This document shows positions 1 through 6,067 of a stretch of DNA of 6,237 nt, in pieces (positions within the stretch are counted from its first letter, which is position 1; each line of letters opens with the position of its first letter). Both the position numbers and the translations under genes were made by a program. The stretch comes from Methanocaldococcaceae archaeon (GTDB lineage: Archaea > AGJL01 > Methanococci > Methanococcales > Methanocaldococcaceae), in the NCBI GenBank assembly GCA_027023665.1, contig JALVUY010000237.1:1-6237 (forward strand), written 5' to 3'. Under the pieces are notes generated by a model. The model was not told the DNA's origin and did no database searches. It saw only the letters and a program-made list of their open reading frames with translations.

Positions 1-79
1 GACAGTTTTAATAGATATTAGATTTTATAATATAGCCAGCTAATTTTACATTTTAATAAATAGAAATAGTACTGACACG

Positions 80-95
80 AAAACTTTTTATATGA
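80..95 (+). promoter_or_regulatory. Candidate archaeal promoter (BRE plus TATA box)
   Basis: The stretch has a purine-rich CGAAAAC followed by TTTTTATATG, close to the methanococcal BRE/TATA arrangement. Transcription would be expected to start about 25 bp downstream, near 115-120. If it serves the downstream aminomutase gene, the leader would be about 250 nt; otherwise it may drive a small non-coding transcript. This is a motif match by eye only. Confidence 0.4.
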
Positions 96-151
96 TTACC
101 AACATACTTATCTCCAAAAATGTAGTAATAAATGGTTATATATCTTTTATA

Positions 152-180
152 ATAAACAATATAAACCCATTATAAACAAT
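152..180 (+). repeat. Three phased ATAAAC direct repeats
   Basis: ATAAACAAT occurs at 152-160 and again at 172-180, with the related ATAAACCCAT at 161-170 between them. Copies start 9 to 11 bp apart, about one helical turn, which is an arrangement compatible with binding of a regulator on one DNA face. In sequence this AT-rich, chance remains a real explanation. Confidence 0.4.
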
Positions 181-320
181 TTCTACATAATTTACAAACA
201 TCTACACCTTGTTTTAAGTAATAAAAGCCATATTTCAAATATTAATGGATTTTCTATTTTTATTTGGAAGGTTTAATTTAAAATTTTTGTCTTTACCTTT
301 AATATTGTTCAAAAAACTGT

Positions 321-333
321 AATTAATATATTG
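321..333 (+). promoter_or_regulatory. Candidate proximal TATA box for the kamA-like gene
   Basis: AATTAATATATTG resembles an archaeal TATA element. A start about 25 bp downstream (near 350) would give a leader of roughly 20 nt that still includes the strong ribosome binding site at 360-367. It is a weaker match than the distal candidate near 80-95 but better placed for a short leader. Confidence 0.3.
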
Positions 334-359
334 AATAATTTAAATTAATAAAATGATAT

Positions 360-367
360 GGAGGGGG
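360..367 (+). promoter_or_regulatory. Ribosome binding site that sets the kamA-like start
   Basis: GGAGGGGG lies just before the ATG at 371 (3 nt from its last G, 6 nt from the GGAGG core). It falls inside the reading frame if the upstream ATG at 353 is used, so it argues that 371 and not 353 is the true start. Confidence 0.8.
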
Positions 368-370
368 AAT

Positions 371-2242
371 ATGATAGCGAATTCAACAATTAACGAGGAA
401 TACAAAGTTATAAACAATTATAAATCTTTTTTAGAGATATTCTCCGAAGTACCAGAGATTGGAGAAATTTTAGAGAAGAGTGAAAGTGTAGAAGAGGCAA
501 GAGAAAAGTTATTTGAATTTTGTAAAGAGTTGGAATGGAAGGTTAGAAGTGGTAAGATAAAATTTGATAACGAAGTAGATAGATGGTTGTCATTAAAATC
601 TATTGAAATATTTTTAAATATAATCTCTAAGGATAATGAAAGATTGGCCGGATTTAGCACATTGGAATATTTGTGGAAAGCGTATAATGGCTATGAAGAT
701 GTGTTAAAAGAAATAGAAGAGGGTTTTATTGAAGAATTTAGGCATTTATTTATGGCTATGACAGGAAAGGCTAAGTATTCCTTAGGTTTCTTAGGAGAAA
801 GGTTATTAGATGAAGGCGTAGAATTTATAGATTTCAGTAAAATAAAAGGTAGAGAGGCGGGAATCGCAAGATCCAACTTTTTAGATAAGGTTTATGAAAT
901 TATGAGAGAATACATCAGTAAATATCCAAGTGGATTAGATAAGAGGATTATACTAAAAAGAAAAAAGAATAGAGAAATTTTAAAAGATTTCTTTGGAATT
1001 ACTGATGATGAATGGTTTAACTATAAGTGGCAGTTTAAAAATGTAATAAAGGGTAAAAAAGGAGTAGAAATTTTAAAAGAACTTAGAGAAGAGACAAACT
1101 TTAAAATATCTGATGAAGATTTAGAACTTATAGAAGAATGTATAAAAAATGGAATACCTTTCGGAATAACGCCATACTATTTGCATTTATTTGACTTCGA
1201 AAATCCTTATGTCGAAGATCTACCAGTTAGAAGGCAAGTAATTCCTCCAAAATGGTATGTTGAAAAGATGATTGAGCATAAAGAGGATAGATCAACATTC
1301 TTTGACTTTATGGGAGAGCATGACACTTCTCCATGTGACTTAATAACAAGAAGGTATGTTACCATTGCAATTATAAAACCTTATGAATCTTGTCCTCAAA
1401 TTTGTGTCTATTGTCAAAGAAACTGGATGGTTCAAGATTTTGATGAAAAGGCATTTAAAGGTTGGGATAAAGTTGAAAAAGCATTAGATTGGTTTGCTGA
1501 GCATGAATCTATGATAGAAATATTAATTACTGGTGGAGATCCATTCAGTTTGAGTGATAAGGCAATTGAGAGAATGTTAAATAGAATCTCTGAAATGGAT
1601 CATGTTATAGGAGTAAGATTTGGAACAAGAACAATAGTTACAGCTCCTATGAGAATAACAGATGAATTGGTAGAGATATTAGGCAATTATGAAAAGAGTC
1701 TAATGATATCTACACATGTTGAAAGTTGTTATGAAATTACACCAGAAGTTAAAGAGGCTGTTAGAAAATTAGGAGAGAAAAATATTAAGGTTTATAATCA
1801 ACACGTATTTCATAGATATGTTAGTAGAAGATTTGAAAATGTTGCTTTAAGAATAGGTTTAAAGAAAGTGGGAATAATTCCATACTACACTTTCTATCCA
1901 AAAGGGAAGATAGAGCATAAAGATTACTTAGTTCCAATAGCAAGAGTAGTTCAAGAAGTTAAAGAAGAGGCAAGATTATTGCCAGGATCATTTAGAACGG
2001 ATGAGCCAATATTTAATGTTCCAAGAATGGGTAAGAATCATTTAAGAGGTTGGCAAGATAGGGAATTAATTGCAATAAAACCTAATGGAAGTAGAGTTTA
2101 TCTAATGCATCCATGGGAAAAAGGGATATATCCTACTAAGCTATACACTTACGAAGATGTGCCAATTAAAGAATACTTAGATAGTTTAGAGGAAATAGGA
2201 GAAAATACTGAAGAGTATAAAACAATATGGTACTACTATTAA
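371..2242 (+). CDS. KamA-family radical SAM aminomutase, probably glutamate 2,3-aminomutase-like
   Basis: Radical SAM, PLP-dependent amino acid 2,3-aminomutase of the KamA family. Seen in the sequence (623 residues from ATG 371): the radical SAM CxxxCxxC motif at C341, C345 and C348 within ESCPQICVYC; the SAM-binding GGDP at 388-391; a PYY segment at 504-506; and a PRMGK segment whose K555 aligns with the PLP lysine of lysine 2,3-aminomutase (K337 in the clostridial enzyme). The two aspartates that hold the lysine substrate there (D293, D330) align with K511 and N549, the pair reported from memory for clostridial glutamate 2,3-aminomutase. I therefore infer glutamate to beta-glutamate, an osmolyte of thermophilic methanococci. 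About 215 residues precede the usual family start, highly charged and helical-looking, with no domain I recognise. An in-frame ATG at 353 is less likely because the GGAGGGGG site lies between it and 371. It is a single gene with no acetyltransferase (ablB) neighbour visible. The family call is firm; the substrate is inference. Confidence 0.9.
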   Translation: MIANSTINEEYKVINNYKSFLEIFSEVPEIGEILEKSESVEEAREKLFEFCKELEWKVRSGKIKFDNEVDRWLSLKSIEIFLNIISKDNERLAGFSTLEYLWKAYNGYEDVLKEIEEGFIEEFRHLFMAMTGKAKYSLGFLGERLLDEGVEFIDFSKIKGREAGIARSNFLDKVYEIMREYISKYPSGLDKRIILKRKKNREILKDFFGITDDEWFNYKWQFKNVIKGKKGVEILKELREETNFKISDEDLELIEECIKNGIPFGITPYYLHLFDFENPYVEDLPVRRQVIPPKWYVEKMIEHKEDRSTFFDFMGEHDTSPCDLITRRYVTIAIIKPYESCPQICVYCQRNWMVQDFDEKAFKGWDKVEKALDWFAEHESMIEILITGGDPFSLSDKAIERMLNRISEMDHVIGVRFGTRTIVTAPMRITDELVEILGNYEKSLMISTHVESCYEITPEVKEAVRKLGEKNIKVYNQHVFHRYVSRRFENVALRIGLKKVGIIPYYTFYPKGKIEHKDYLVPIARVVQEVKEEARLLPGSFRTDEPIFNVPRMGKNHLRGWQDRELIAIKPNGSRVYLMHPWEKGIYPTKLYTYEDVPIKEYLDSLEEIGENTEEYKTIWYYY

Positions 2243-2256
2243 GTTAATTATTCCTA

Positions 2257-2283
2257 TTTTTTGAAATTTTTAATTTTTTATTT
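2257..2283 (+). terminator. T-tract terminator after the kamA-like gene
   Basis: Three T-runs (2257-2262, 2267-2271 and 2274-2279) begin about 15 bp after the TAA stop. Serial oligo-T tracts are the usual archaeal termination signal, and the position between convergent genes fits. Confidence 0.55.
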
Positions 2284-2287
2284 AAAC

Positions 2288-2306
2288 ATAGGGTGGCAGA
2301 GCCTAT
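2288..2306 (-). terminator. GC-rich hairpin overlapping the stop of the cyclotransferase-like gene
   Basis: ATAGG (2288-2292) and CCTAT (2302-2306) are perfect inverted repeats around a 9-base GC-rich loop. On the - strand the stem includes the TAG stop (2303-2305) of the upstream gene and is followed by GTTT, so it could act as a weak terminator or 3' end stabiliser. It stands out because its surroundings are almost entirely A and T. Confidence 0.35.
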
Positions 2307-2641
2307 AGTCTTAGATAAATAAAAACATCATATTTTTTTCCATCTTCTCCAATAGCAGTAGTTTTTTCCCTTATATAGTATATTCCCAAATCTTCGTAGT
2401 CGTCAAAAATTTTTAATTCTTTTTCAGTAATTCCTAATAAAATAATTCCATCAATATAACTTCCCTCCTCTTTTACAGCCCCGTAGTATCCAATTGACTC
2501 ATCAAAAAACTTTTTAAATCCATAAACTCTACCTTTAATCATTTTTGGAACTCTGTTTATTAATTTTAAGAGAACATCTTTTTTCATCAACTCTCCATAG
2601 GCAAATACATTATAATAATTTTTATTCTCCAAAGAATCCAT
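2303..2641 (-). CDS. Gamma-glutamylcyclotransferase-fold (GGCT/AIG2-like) protein
   Basis: Small protein of the gamma-glutamylcyclotransferase/AIG2 superfamily. Characteristic features are the N-terminal FAYGELM, equivalent to the family YGxL/YGSN substrate loop; GRVYGFKKFFD; a YIDGIILLGI strand; and FDDYEDLGIYYIRE, where the glutamate after DDY matches the family's proposed catalytic acid. At 112 residues it has the usual length for a single-domain member. Relatives include gamma-glutamylamine cyclotransferase and the butirosin enzyme BtrG, but the archaeal substrate is unknown, so only the fold can be assigned. I chose ATG 2641 because AGTGAG lies just before it; an in-frame GTG at 2650 would add three residues but has a poor ribosome site. 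The tgtA stop lies only 10 bp upstream, so the two are probably transcribed together. Confidence 0.75.
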   Translation of the reverse strand: MDSLENKNYYNVFAYGELMKKDVLLKLINRVPKMIKGRVYGFKKFFDESIGYYGAVKEEGSYIDGIILLGITEKELKIFDDYEDLGIYYIREKTTAIGEDGKKYDVFIYLRL

Positions 2642-2651
2642 AATTCTCACT

Positions 2652-4622
2652 TTAAACCTTTTTTATTCCACCTCTAACTTTAACCGCTAACCCATAATTA
2701 AACTCTTTAAGTTCTATGCCATTTAAAATTGTAGTTCCATACCCTAATAATTCATCATCTTCATTAACCACTAAAACCTCCTCATAAGGTCTTAACTCTT
2801 CATCACAATTTACAACAAATTTAGCAAAGACATTTCTCCCTTCTCTAATAAATTCCTCTGCCTCTTTATTTACAACAACTCTATATTTTGGATATGGTAT
2901 TTTTTCCCACAATAGTTTGGCCCCTCTTTCTGAGGGTATTAATAAGTTATCATTACTCCTTACTGTAAATAAAATATTGTCATTTTCATCTAAAACTTGT
3001 CTTAATCTTCCAGTGTTTTTACTTCTAACAACTTTAATTTTATCAATTAAATCGTCATCGATAATATCATAGCCATATTGATACTGAAGCATCTTTCTAA
3101 TCCTTAAATTGTCTGAATTAAATCCTTTCTTAGTACTTTGGAAATAACTCGTATAGTAGTTGTAGGTCATTATATCTAAAATATTATCTTCCCCTATTTT
3201 TCTCTTTAACCAATCAATGAATTCATCATAAAACTTTTTATTTATCTCTTTTTCAAATTCATAAAGCTCAGGAATTTCGTTTTGAGATAAAGGATACATA
3301 GTATCTATATAGTATGGAACAAAACCAAAGACAGGATGTTTTATTAAAATGTCAATGTCTGTTTCAATTACATTTAAATTTTCATGATATGGCTTTTCTA
3401 CAGAACTTGATATTGTTGTAATATAAACTTTTTCGTATTTAATTCTCTTCAATCTCTTTTTATGTCTTAAAACTTCTGGTCTAAACATTGATTCAACTCC
3501 AGAGTAGAAAAATGCTGATTTTTTAGTTACAGGGTCAAATTTTTCAATGTAGTCCATATAGTTTTTTAAGACTCTATATGCCTCTAAAAGTTTAGGATGA
3601 CTTCTACATCTTTCTTCAACTAATTCCCACAAACTACCTTCTCTTATAGCCTCTTTAATTCTATTTATCTCTTCAAAAGTTATATACAAGTTATGTTCAG
3701 CCAAAAGTTTTTCTCGATCTTTTTTATTTAAACTTGCCAATTCTTTTGGAGTGTAACTTGAACAAACTGGACATGAACATGGAAATGACTTTAAATCTTT
3801 AATTTCATCTAAGTGTAATGTCCCCCTTTCAGTTAAATATCTATCATCCTTAGCATATAAGGCATAAGCCGCAGAGTCAAACAAATCACAACCTAATGCA
3901 ACTGCCAAAGCAAAAAACATTGGATGTCCACAACCAAATAAATGCACTGGTTTATTTGTTGGAAGATACATCTTTGAATTTATAATAATTTCAACTACAT
4001 CTCTATATCTATATTCTTCCATCAATGGGACAACTGCACCAATAGGATATATGTCAAAGTTCAATTTAGCCATCTCCTTTGCCGACTTTTGCCTTAAATC
4101 TAAATATGTGGAACCTTGGATAGTCCCATTTAGCAATAATTTAAATCCTCTATCTTTTTTTAACTCAATTGACAACTTAGCCCTTTTTAAAGTTTCTTCT
4201 AAATCTTTTTCTGCTATTTCTCTATCTACATCTGGGGGTGTAGGAATATCTAAAATAGTTCCAACATCTACTCCTATCATCTCTTGAAACTCTACAATTT
4301 CTAATGGTTCTACATCAACATCTCCATAAACTCCCAACTGAAAAGAACCACTATCTGTAACTATTACCTTGTCAAATCCTACCAATTTATGAACTCCTTT
4401 ATTTATAGCAATTTCTCTTAAATGTTTTGTTTTATATATAATATAAGAATTTGTGATAATAACATCTGCCAACTTGTTTATTAAGTCAATATCTACAACT
4501 TGTTTTTTTGGATTTGGATGAACTACTGGCATTATCGTAGGAGTTTCAATTTTCTTACCATTTATATTTAGTATTCCAATTCTTCCCATGGCATCTCTAC
4601 TTTTAATTTCGAAAGTCATCAT
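2652..4622 (-). CDS. tgtA: Archaeosine tRNA-guanine transglycosylase
   Basis: Exchanges guanine 15 in the D-loop of archaeal tRNAs for the 7-deazaguanine base preQ0, the first tRNA-bound step of archaeosine synthesis. Seen: an N-terminal TIM-barrel transglycosylase domain (about 1-330) with VTDSGSFQL containing the nucleophile/base aspartate D90, LFDS with D249, and zinc ligands C282, C284, C287 and H310. The spacing of these ligands is that of the Pyrococcus enzyme. A middle region of about 340-570 follows, and a C-terminal PUA RNA-binding domain from about 578 (VFAKFV, RPYEEVLVVNEDDELLGYG, GLAVKVRGG). At 656 residues it is the full-length archaeal type; all key residues are present and there is no break. 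Translation may start at ATG 4622 or the adjacent ATG 4619; AGGTTGAT at 4626-4633 is 3 or 6 nt away, slightly favouring 4619. It is followed within 10 bp by the cyclotransferase-like gene. Confidence 0.97.
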   Translation of the reverse strand: MMTFEIKSRDAMGRIGILNINGKKIETPTIMPVVHPNPKKQVVDIDLINKLADVIITNSYIIYKTKHLREIAINKGVHKLVGFDKVIVTDSGSFQLGVYGDVDVEPLEIVEFQEMIGVDVGTILDIPTPPDVDREIAEKDLEETLKRAKLSIELKKDRGFKLLLNGTIQGSTYLDLRQKSAKEMAKLNFDIYPIGAVVPLMEEYRYRDVVEIIINSKMYLPTNKPVHLFGCGHPMFFALAVALGCDLFDSAAYALYAKDDRYLTERGTLHLDEIKDLKSFPCSCPVCSSYTPKELASLNKKDREKLLAEHNLYITFEEINRIKEAIREGSLWELVEERCRSHPKLLEAYRVLKNYMDYIEKFDPVTKKSAFFYSGVESMFRPEVLRHKKRLKRIKYEKVYITTISSSVEKPYHENLNVIETDIDILIKHPVFGFVPYYIDTMYPLSQNEIPELYEFEKEINKKFYDEFIDWLKRKIGEDNILDIMTYNYYTSYFQSTKKGFNSDNLRIRKMLQYQYGYDIIDDDLIDKIKVVRSKNTGRLRQVLDENDNILFTVRSNDNLLIPSERGAKLLWEKIPYPKYRVVVNKEAEEFIREGRNVFAKFVVNCDEELRPYEEVLVVNEDDELLGYGTTILNGIELKEFNYGLAVKVRGGIKKV

Positions 4623-4625
4623 TTT

Positions 4626-4670
4626 ATCAACCTAATAAAGTTTTTATAAAAATTAGGAATTATAAAAATA
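4626..4670 (-). promoter_or_regulatory. Candidate tgtA promoter and ribosome binding site
   Basis: On the - strand, TATTTTTATA (4661-4670) is a TATA-like element about 40 bp before the start codon, and AGGTTGAT (4626-4633) is a Shine-Dalgarno site differing from the consensus by one base. A second TATA-like TTTATAAAAA lies at 4641-4650. The ribosome site is convincing; the promoter element is a weak call in an AT-rich spacer. Confidence 0.4.
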
Positions 4671-4695
4671 GTTTTTTAATATTAATATTATTGAT

Positions 4696-4712
4696 AAAAA
4701 AATTAGAAAAAA
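4696..4712 (-). terminator. T-tract terminator after the EhbD-like gene
   Basis: Read on the - strand, runs of six and seven T residues (4707-4712 and 4696-4702) begin about 24 bp after the TAG stop of the EhbD-like gene. This separates that gene from tgtA, which appears to have its own promoter. Confidence 0.5.
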
Positions 4713-4735
4713 TTTAATTATTATAATTTTCTTAC

Positions 4736-4975
4736 CTATTCGTCCATTCTTTGAGTCCTTCTAACGGTAAAGGCAAACAATGCTGGTAAAATAGCCCCTC
4801 CAAGTATTGCCTCTGTTAAAGCCACATCTGGAGCCAACAATGCATAATATAGATATGCTATACATAATCCAAAAAATCCAGACAATATTATACATTTAAT
4901 TAAATCTTTCTGTAATAAAGCGGCTAAACTCGTCAATATAGCCATTACTATAACAATGTAGTTTATGATTTCCAT
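4736..4975 (-). CDS. MbhD/EhbD-like membrane subunit (DUF4040 family)
   Basis: A 79-residue integral membrane protein with three predicted helices (about 4-21, 26-47 and 52-71). The loop into the third helix carries LLAPDVALTEAILGGAI, the signature of the MbhD/DUF4040 family, which is also found in the C-terminal part of MrpA. E55 is the conserved acidic residue in this membrane segment. In methanogens single-domain members are subunits of energy-converting [NiFe] hydrogenases, so EhbD is the most likely identity. That complex couples ion flow to ferredoxin reduction for anabolic CO2 fixation. GGTGGT at 4979-4984 precedes the ATG by 3 nt. No other hydrogenase gene is visible nearby. A related ion-transporter subunit is the alternative. 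Confidence 0.75.
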   Translation of the reverse strand: MEIINYIVIVMAILTSLAALLQKDLIKCIILSGFFGLCIAYLYYALLAPDVALTEAILGGAILPALFAFTVRRTQRMDE

Positions 4976-4984
4976 AAAACCACC

Positions 4985-5061
4985 ATATAAATAATATTAT
5001 ACTCTTTAACATACAATACAATAAAAATATAGAGCTAACTACTATAAAAGATTTAAAGGTT
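4985..5061 (-). promoter_or_regulatory. Spacer with possible promoter for the EhbD-like gene
   Basis: Between the DUF35 stop and the EhbD-like ribosome site, the - strand has AT-rich elements such as CTATATTTTT and TTTATATGG but no strong T-tract terminator. The membrane subunit could therefore be transcribed from its own promoter or by readthrough from the thiolase-DUF35 operon. The sequence does not decide. Confidence 0.3.
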
Positions 5062-5457
5062 TTAATTCTCAATAGGTTTAAATTTGTATCCATAGGTTAT
5101 AACCCCATCGTCTCCATCTTCTTTGATTCTTCTAAATACAGCCTCTACTGGCATACCTATATATACATCCTCTGGCTTGCAATCTACTATTTGCCCAGTA
5201 ATTCTTGGTCCTTCCTCCAATTCAACAATTGCTATTACATAGGGAGTTTGTTTTTCAAAGTCCTTAGGGGCTACATGAACAATTGAGTATGTATAAACCT
5301 TCCCCTTACCACTTAATTTTATTTCTTCAAACTCTGTCTTTCTCCTACACTTTGGACAAATTTCTCTTGTTGGGAAATATATTGTTCCGCAATTTTTACA
5401 TTTTACTCCAATTAAGTTGTATCTCTCCTTTATATGCCTCCAACTTCTTACTACCAT
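5062..5457 (-). CDS. DUF35 zinc-ribbon/OB-fold protein of the thiolase-HMG-CoA synthase complex
   Basis: A 131-residue protein of the DUF35 family. An N-terminal helix (WRHIKERYNLIG) leads into a rubredoxin-like zinc ribbon with CxxC pairs C20/C23 and C34/C37. An OB-fold follows from about residue 45 (GKGKVYTYSIVH, PYVIAIVELEEGPRITGQI, IGMPVEAVFRRI). In archaea this protein is the scaffold that joins acetoacetyl-CoA thiolase to HMG-CoA synthase, letting the unfavourable thiolase reaction be pulled forward at the entry to the mevalonate pathway. The thiolase gene upstream in this operon supports that role. AGGGGAT (5462-5468) lies inside the end of the preceding CooT-like gene, whose stop is 2 bp from this ATG, suggesting coupled translation. 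Zinc ligands and OB core are intact and the length is typical. Confidence 0.92.
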   Translation of the reverse strand: MVVRSWRHIKERYNLIGVKCKNCGTIYFPTREICPKCRRKTEFEEIKLSGKGKVYTYSIVHVAPKDFEKQTPYVIAIVELEEGPRITGQIVDCKPEDVYIGMPVEAVFRRIKEDGDDGVITYGYKFKPIEN

Positions 5458-5459
5458 AT

Positions 5460-5633
5460 TTATCCCCTGATAAAAATTTTATTGTTATTTAAATCGACTT
5501 TTACTATTTCTCCAACGAATTCTTTTTTTTCTCCAAATATGTCAATGGCTATAATTTTATCTCCCTCTTTTTCTACAATAATAACATCTTCCATAACTAA
5601 CTCATCATTAAAGTATAAGTTGCAACTGCACAT
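5460..5633 (-). CDS. CooT-like small nickel-binding family protein
   Basis: A 57-residue protein beginning MCSCNLYF, continuing ELVMEDVIIVEKEGDKI and a DIFGEKKEFVGEIVKVDL segment, and ending KIFIRG. This is the pattern of the CooT family (MC-x-C start, then a small beta-barrel), once annotated as predicted RNA-binding. Rhodospirillum CooT binds Ni(II) through the cysteine next to the initiator methionine and helps mature CO dehydrogenase; Cys2 and Cys4 are both present here. Many methanogens carry such proteins without a proven role. Nickel handling (CO dehydrogenase/acetyl-CoA synthase, hydrogenases) is a reasonable inference, not shown. GAGTTGAT at 5639-5646, spanning the preceding stop, lies 5 nt before the ATG and differs from the consensus by one base. 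The gene sits 6 bp after the Cys4 gene and 2 bp before the DUF35 gene. It is easy to miss because of its size. Confidence 0.85.
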   Translation of the reverse strand: MCSCNLYFNDELVMEDVIIVEKEGDKIIAIDIFGEKKEFVGEIVKVDLNNNKIFIRG

Positions 5634-5639
5634 AACTCA

Positions 5640-5828
5640 TCAACTCGCATCTTGGTCCTCTTCAACATCTATATCAATAGTTCCATTTTCATACTCATAA
5701 AGTTCATTAATCTTTGAAGAAATTAATAAATCGATTAATAATATCAATCTACACTCTCCTCCTATCCACATCACACAACGGTCTTTTTTACATATACCCT
5801 TTATAATGGGACAATATTTTTCTGTCAA
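5640..5828 (-). CDS. Cys4-motif miniprotein with TTG start, function unknown
   Basis: A 62-residue protein. The N-terminal half carries four cysteines, C6, C13, C18 and C26, in [15 protein letters not shown] and GGECRL, spaced x6, x4 and x7. This looks like a metal or Fe-S site, and similar CP-(x)n-C-(x)n-CxxW miniproteins occur in other prokaryotes, but I cannot name the family or function. A hydrophobic stretch ([10 protein letters not shown], about 28-37) and an acidic tail ([11 protein letters not shown]) follow. The start codon is TTG: its first three bases overlap the TGA of the upstream membrane gene as TTGA, with GTGAG a few bases before. The next in-frame ATG is codon 20 and would remove three of the four cysteines, so the TTG start is favoured. 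Overlap with the gene upstream and a 6-bp gap to the CooT-like gene imply one transcript. Confidence 0.75.
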   Translation of the reverse strand: MTEKYCPIIKGICKKDRCVMWIGGECRLILLIDLLISSKINELYEYENGTIDIDVEEDQDAS

Positions 5829-6055
5829 TTTCTCACATTCTTATCTTCTTTATTAAATGGGAAATATGGAATATTTAATTTAATTTTTTCGTATATTAAA
5901 CCAAAAACTATACAGAAACCTGCAAATATTATTGCAAAAACCCACAATAGTATAGTTAATCCATCAATGAAGTAATATTCTACTATAAAATCCAATATAA
6001 CAAATCCAATAAGTAATGCAAAGGATTTAATCAATAGTTTTAAAAATTTATCCAT
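5825..6055 (-). CDS. Two-helix membrane miniprotein, function unknown
   Basis: A 76-residue protein with two predicted transmembrane helices (about 8-28 and 33-55), separated by the short acidic loop EYYFIDG and followed by a charged tail (KEDKNVRN). The positive N-terminus ([11 protein letters not shown]) and lysine-rich stretch after helix 2 suggest both ends face the cytoplasm. No family is recognised. GGGTGAT (6059-6065) is a strong ribosome site 3 nt before the ATG. The gene begins 12 bp after the thiolase stop and its TGA overlaps the TTG start of the Cys4 gene, so it is part of the thiolase operon. It could anchor the Cys4 protein to the membrane, but this is only a guess from coupling. 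Confidence 0.8.
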   Translation of the reverse strand: MDKFLKLLIKSFALLIGFVILDFIVEYYFIDGLTILLWVFAIIFAGFCIVFGLIYEKIKLNIPYFPFNKEDKNVRN

Positions 6056-6067
6056 AATATCACCCTA

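Larger units (their letters stand above)
1..352. other. AT-rich intergenic region upstream of the kamA-like gene
   Basis: No credible coding sequence was found on either strand; stop codons are dense in all frames. The stretch holds a good archaeal promoter-like motif near 80-95, a second TATA-like stretch near 134-146, three phased copies of an ATAAAC motif at 152-180, a 13-bp palindrome at 230-242 and T-rich runs around 250-290. A third TATA-like stretch near 321-333 lies close to the gene. I see no tRNA, convincing C/D-box guide RNA or end of an upstream gene. The length is unusual for so compact a genome, so a long leader or a small RNA is possible but not shown. Confidence 0.6.

Noticed and set aside
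65..100. Possible C/D-box guide RNA (CTGA near 71-75, ATGATTA near 92)
   Set aside because: The boxes are in the wrong order, the C box is imperfect and there are no C'/D' boxes or terminal stem.
353..370. Upstream ATG giving a six-residue longer aminomutase
   Set aside because: The strong GGAGGGGG site lies inside this extension and points to the ATG at 371.
418..876. Two - strand open frames within the aminomutase gene
   Set aside because: Antisense shadows of a strongly supported coding sequence, with no ribosome sites.
4051..4287. 78-codon + strand open frame
   Set aside because: It lies wholly antisense to the catalytic domain of tgtA, has no ribosome site and has a composition typical of a reverse-complement shadow.
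4623..4735. Possible small RNA between the EhbD-like gene and tgtA
   Set aside because: The spacer is almost pure A/T and is fully explained by a T-tract terminator, a TATA-like element and a ribosome site.
4896..5093. 65-codon - strand open frame overlapping the DUF35 and EhbD-like genes
   Set aside because: It overlaps two well-supported genes in another frame, and its protein has no recognisable pattern.
5283..5700. Two + strand open frames (69 and 88 codons)
   Set aside because: Both are antisense to the DUF35, CooT-like and Cys4 genes; Ser/Thr/Pro-rich translations are typical of shadows of Lys/Glu-rich genes.
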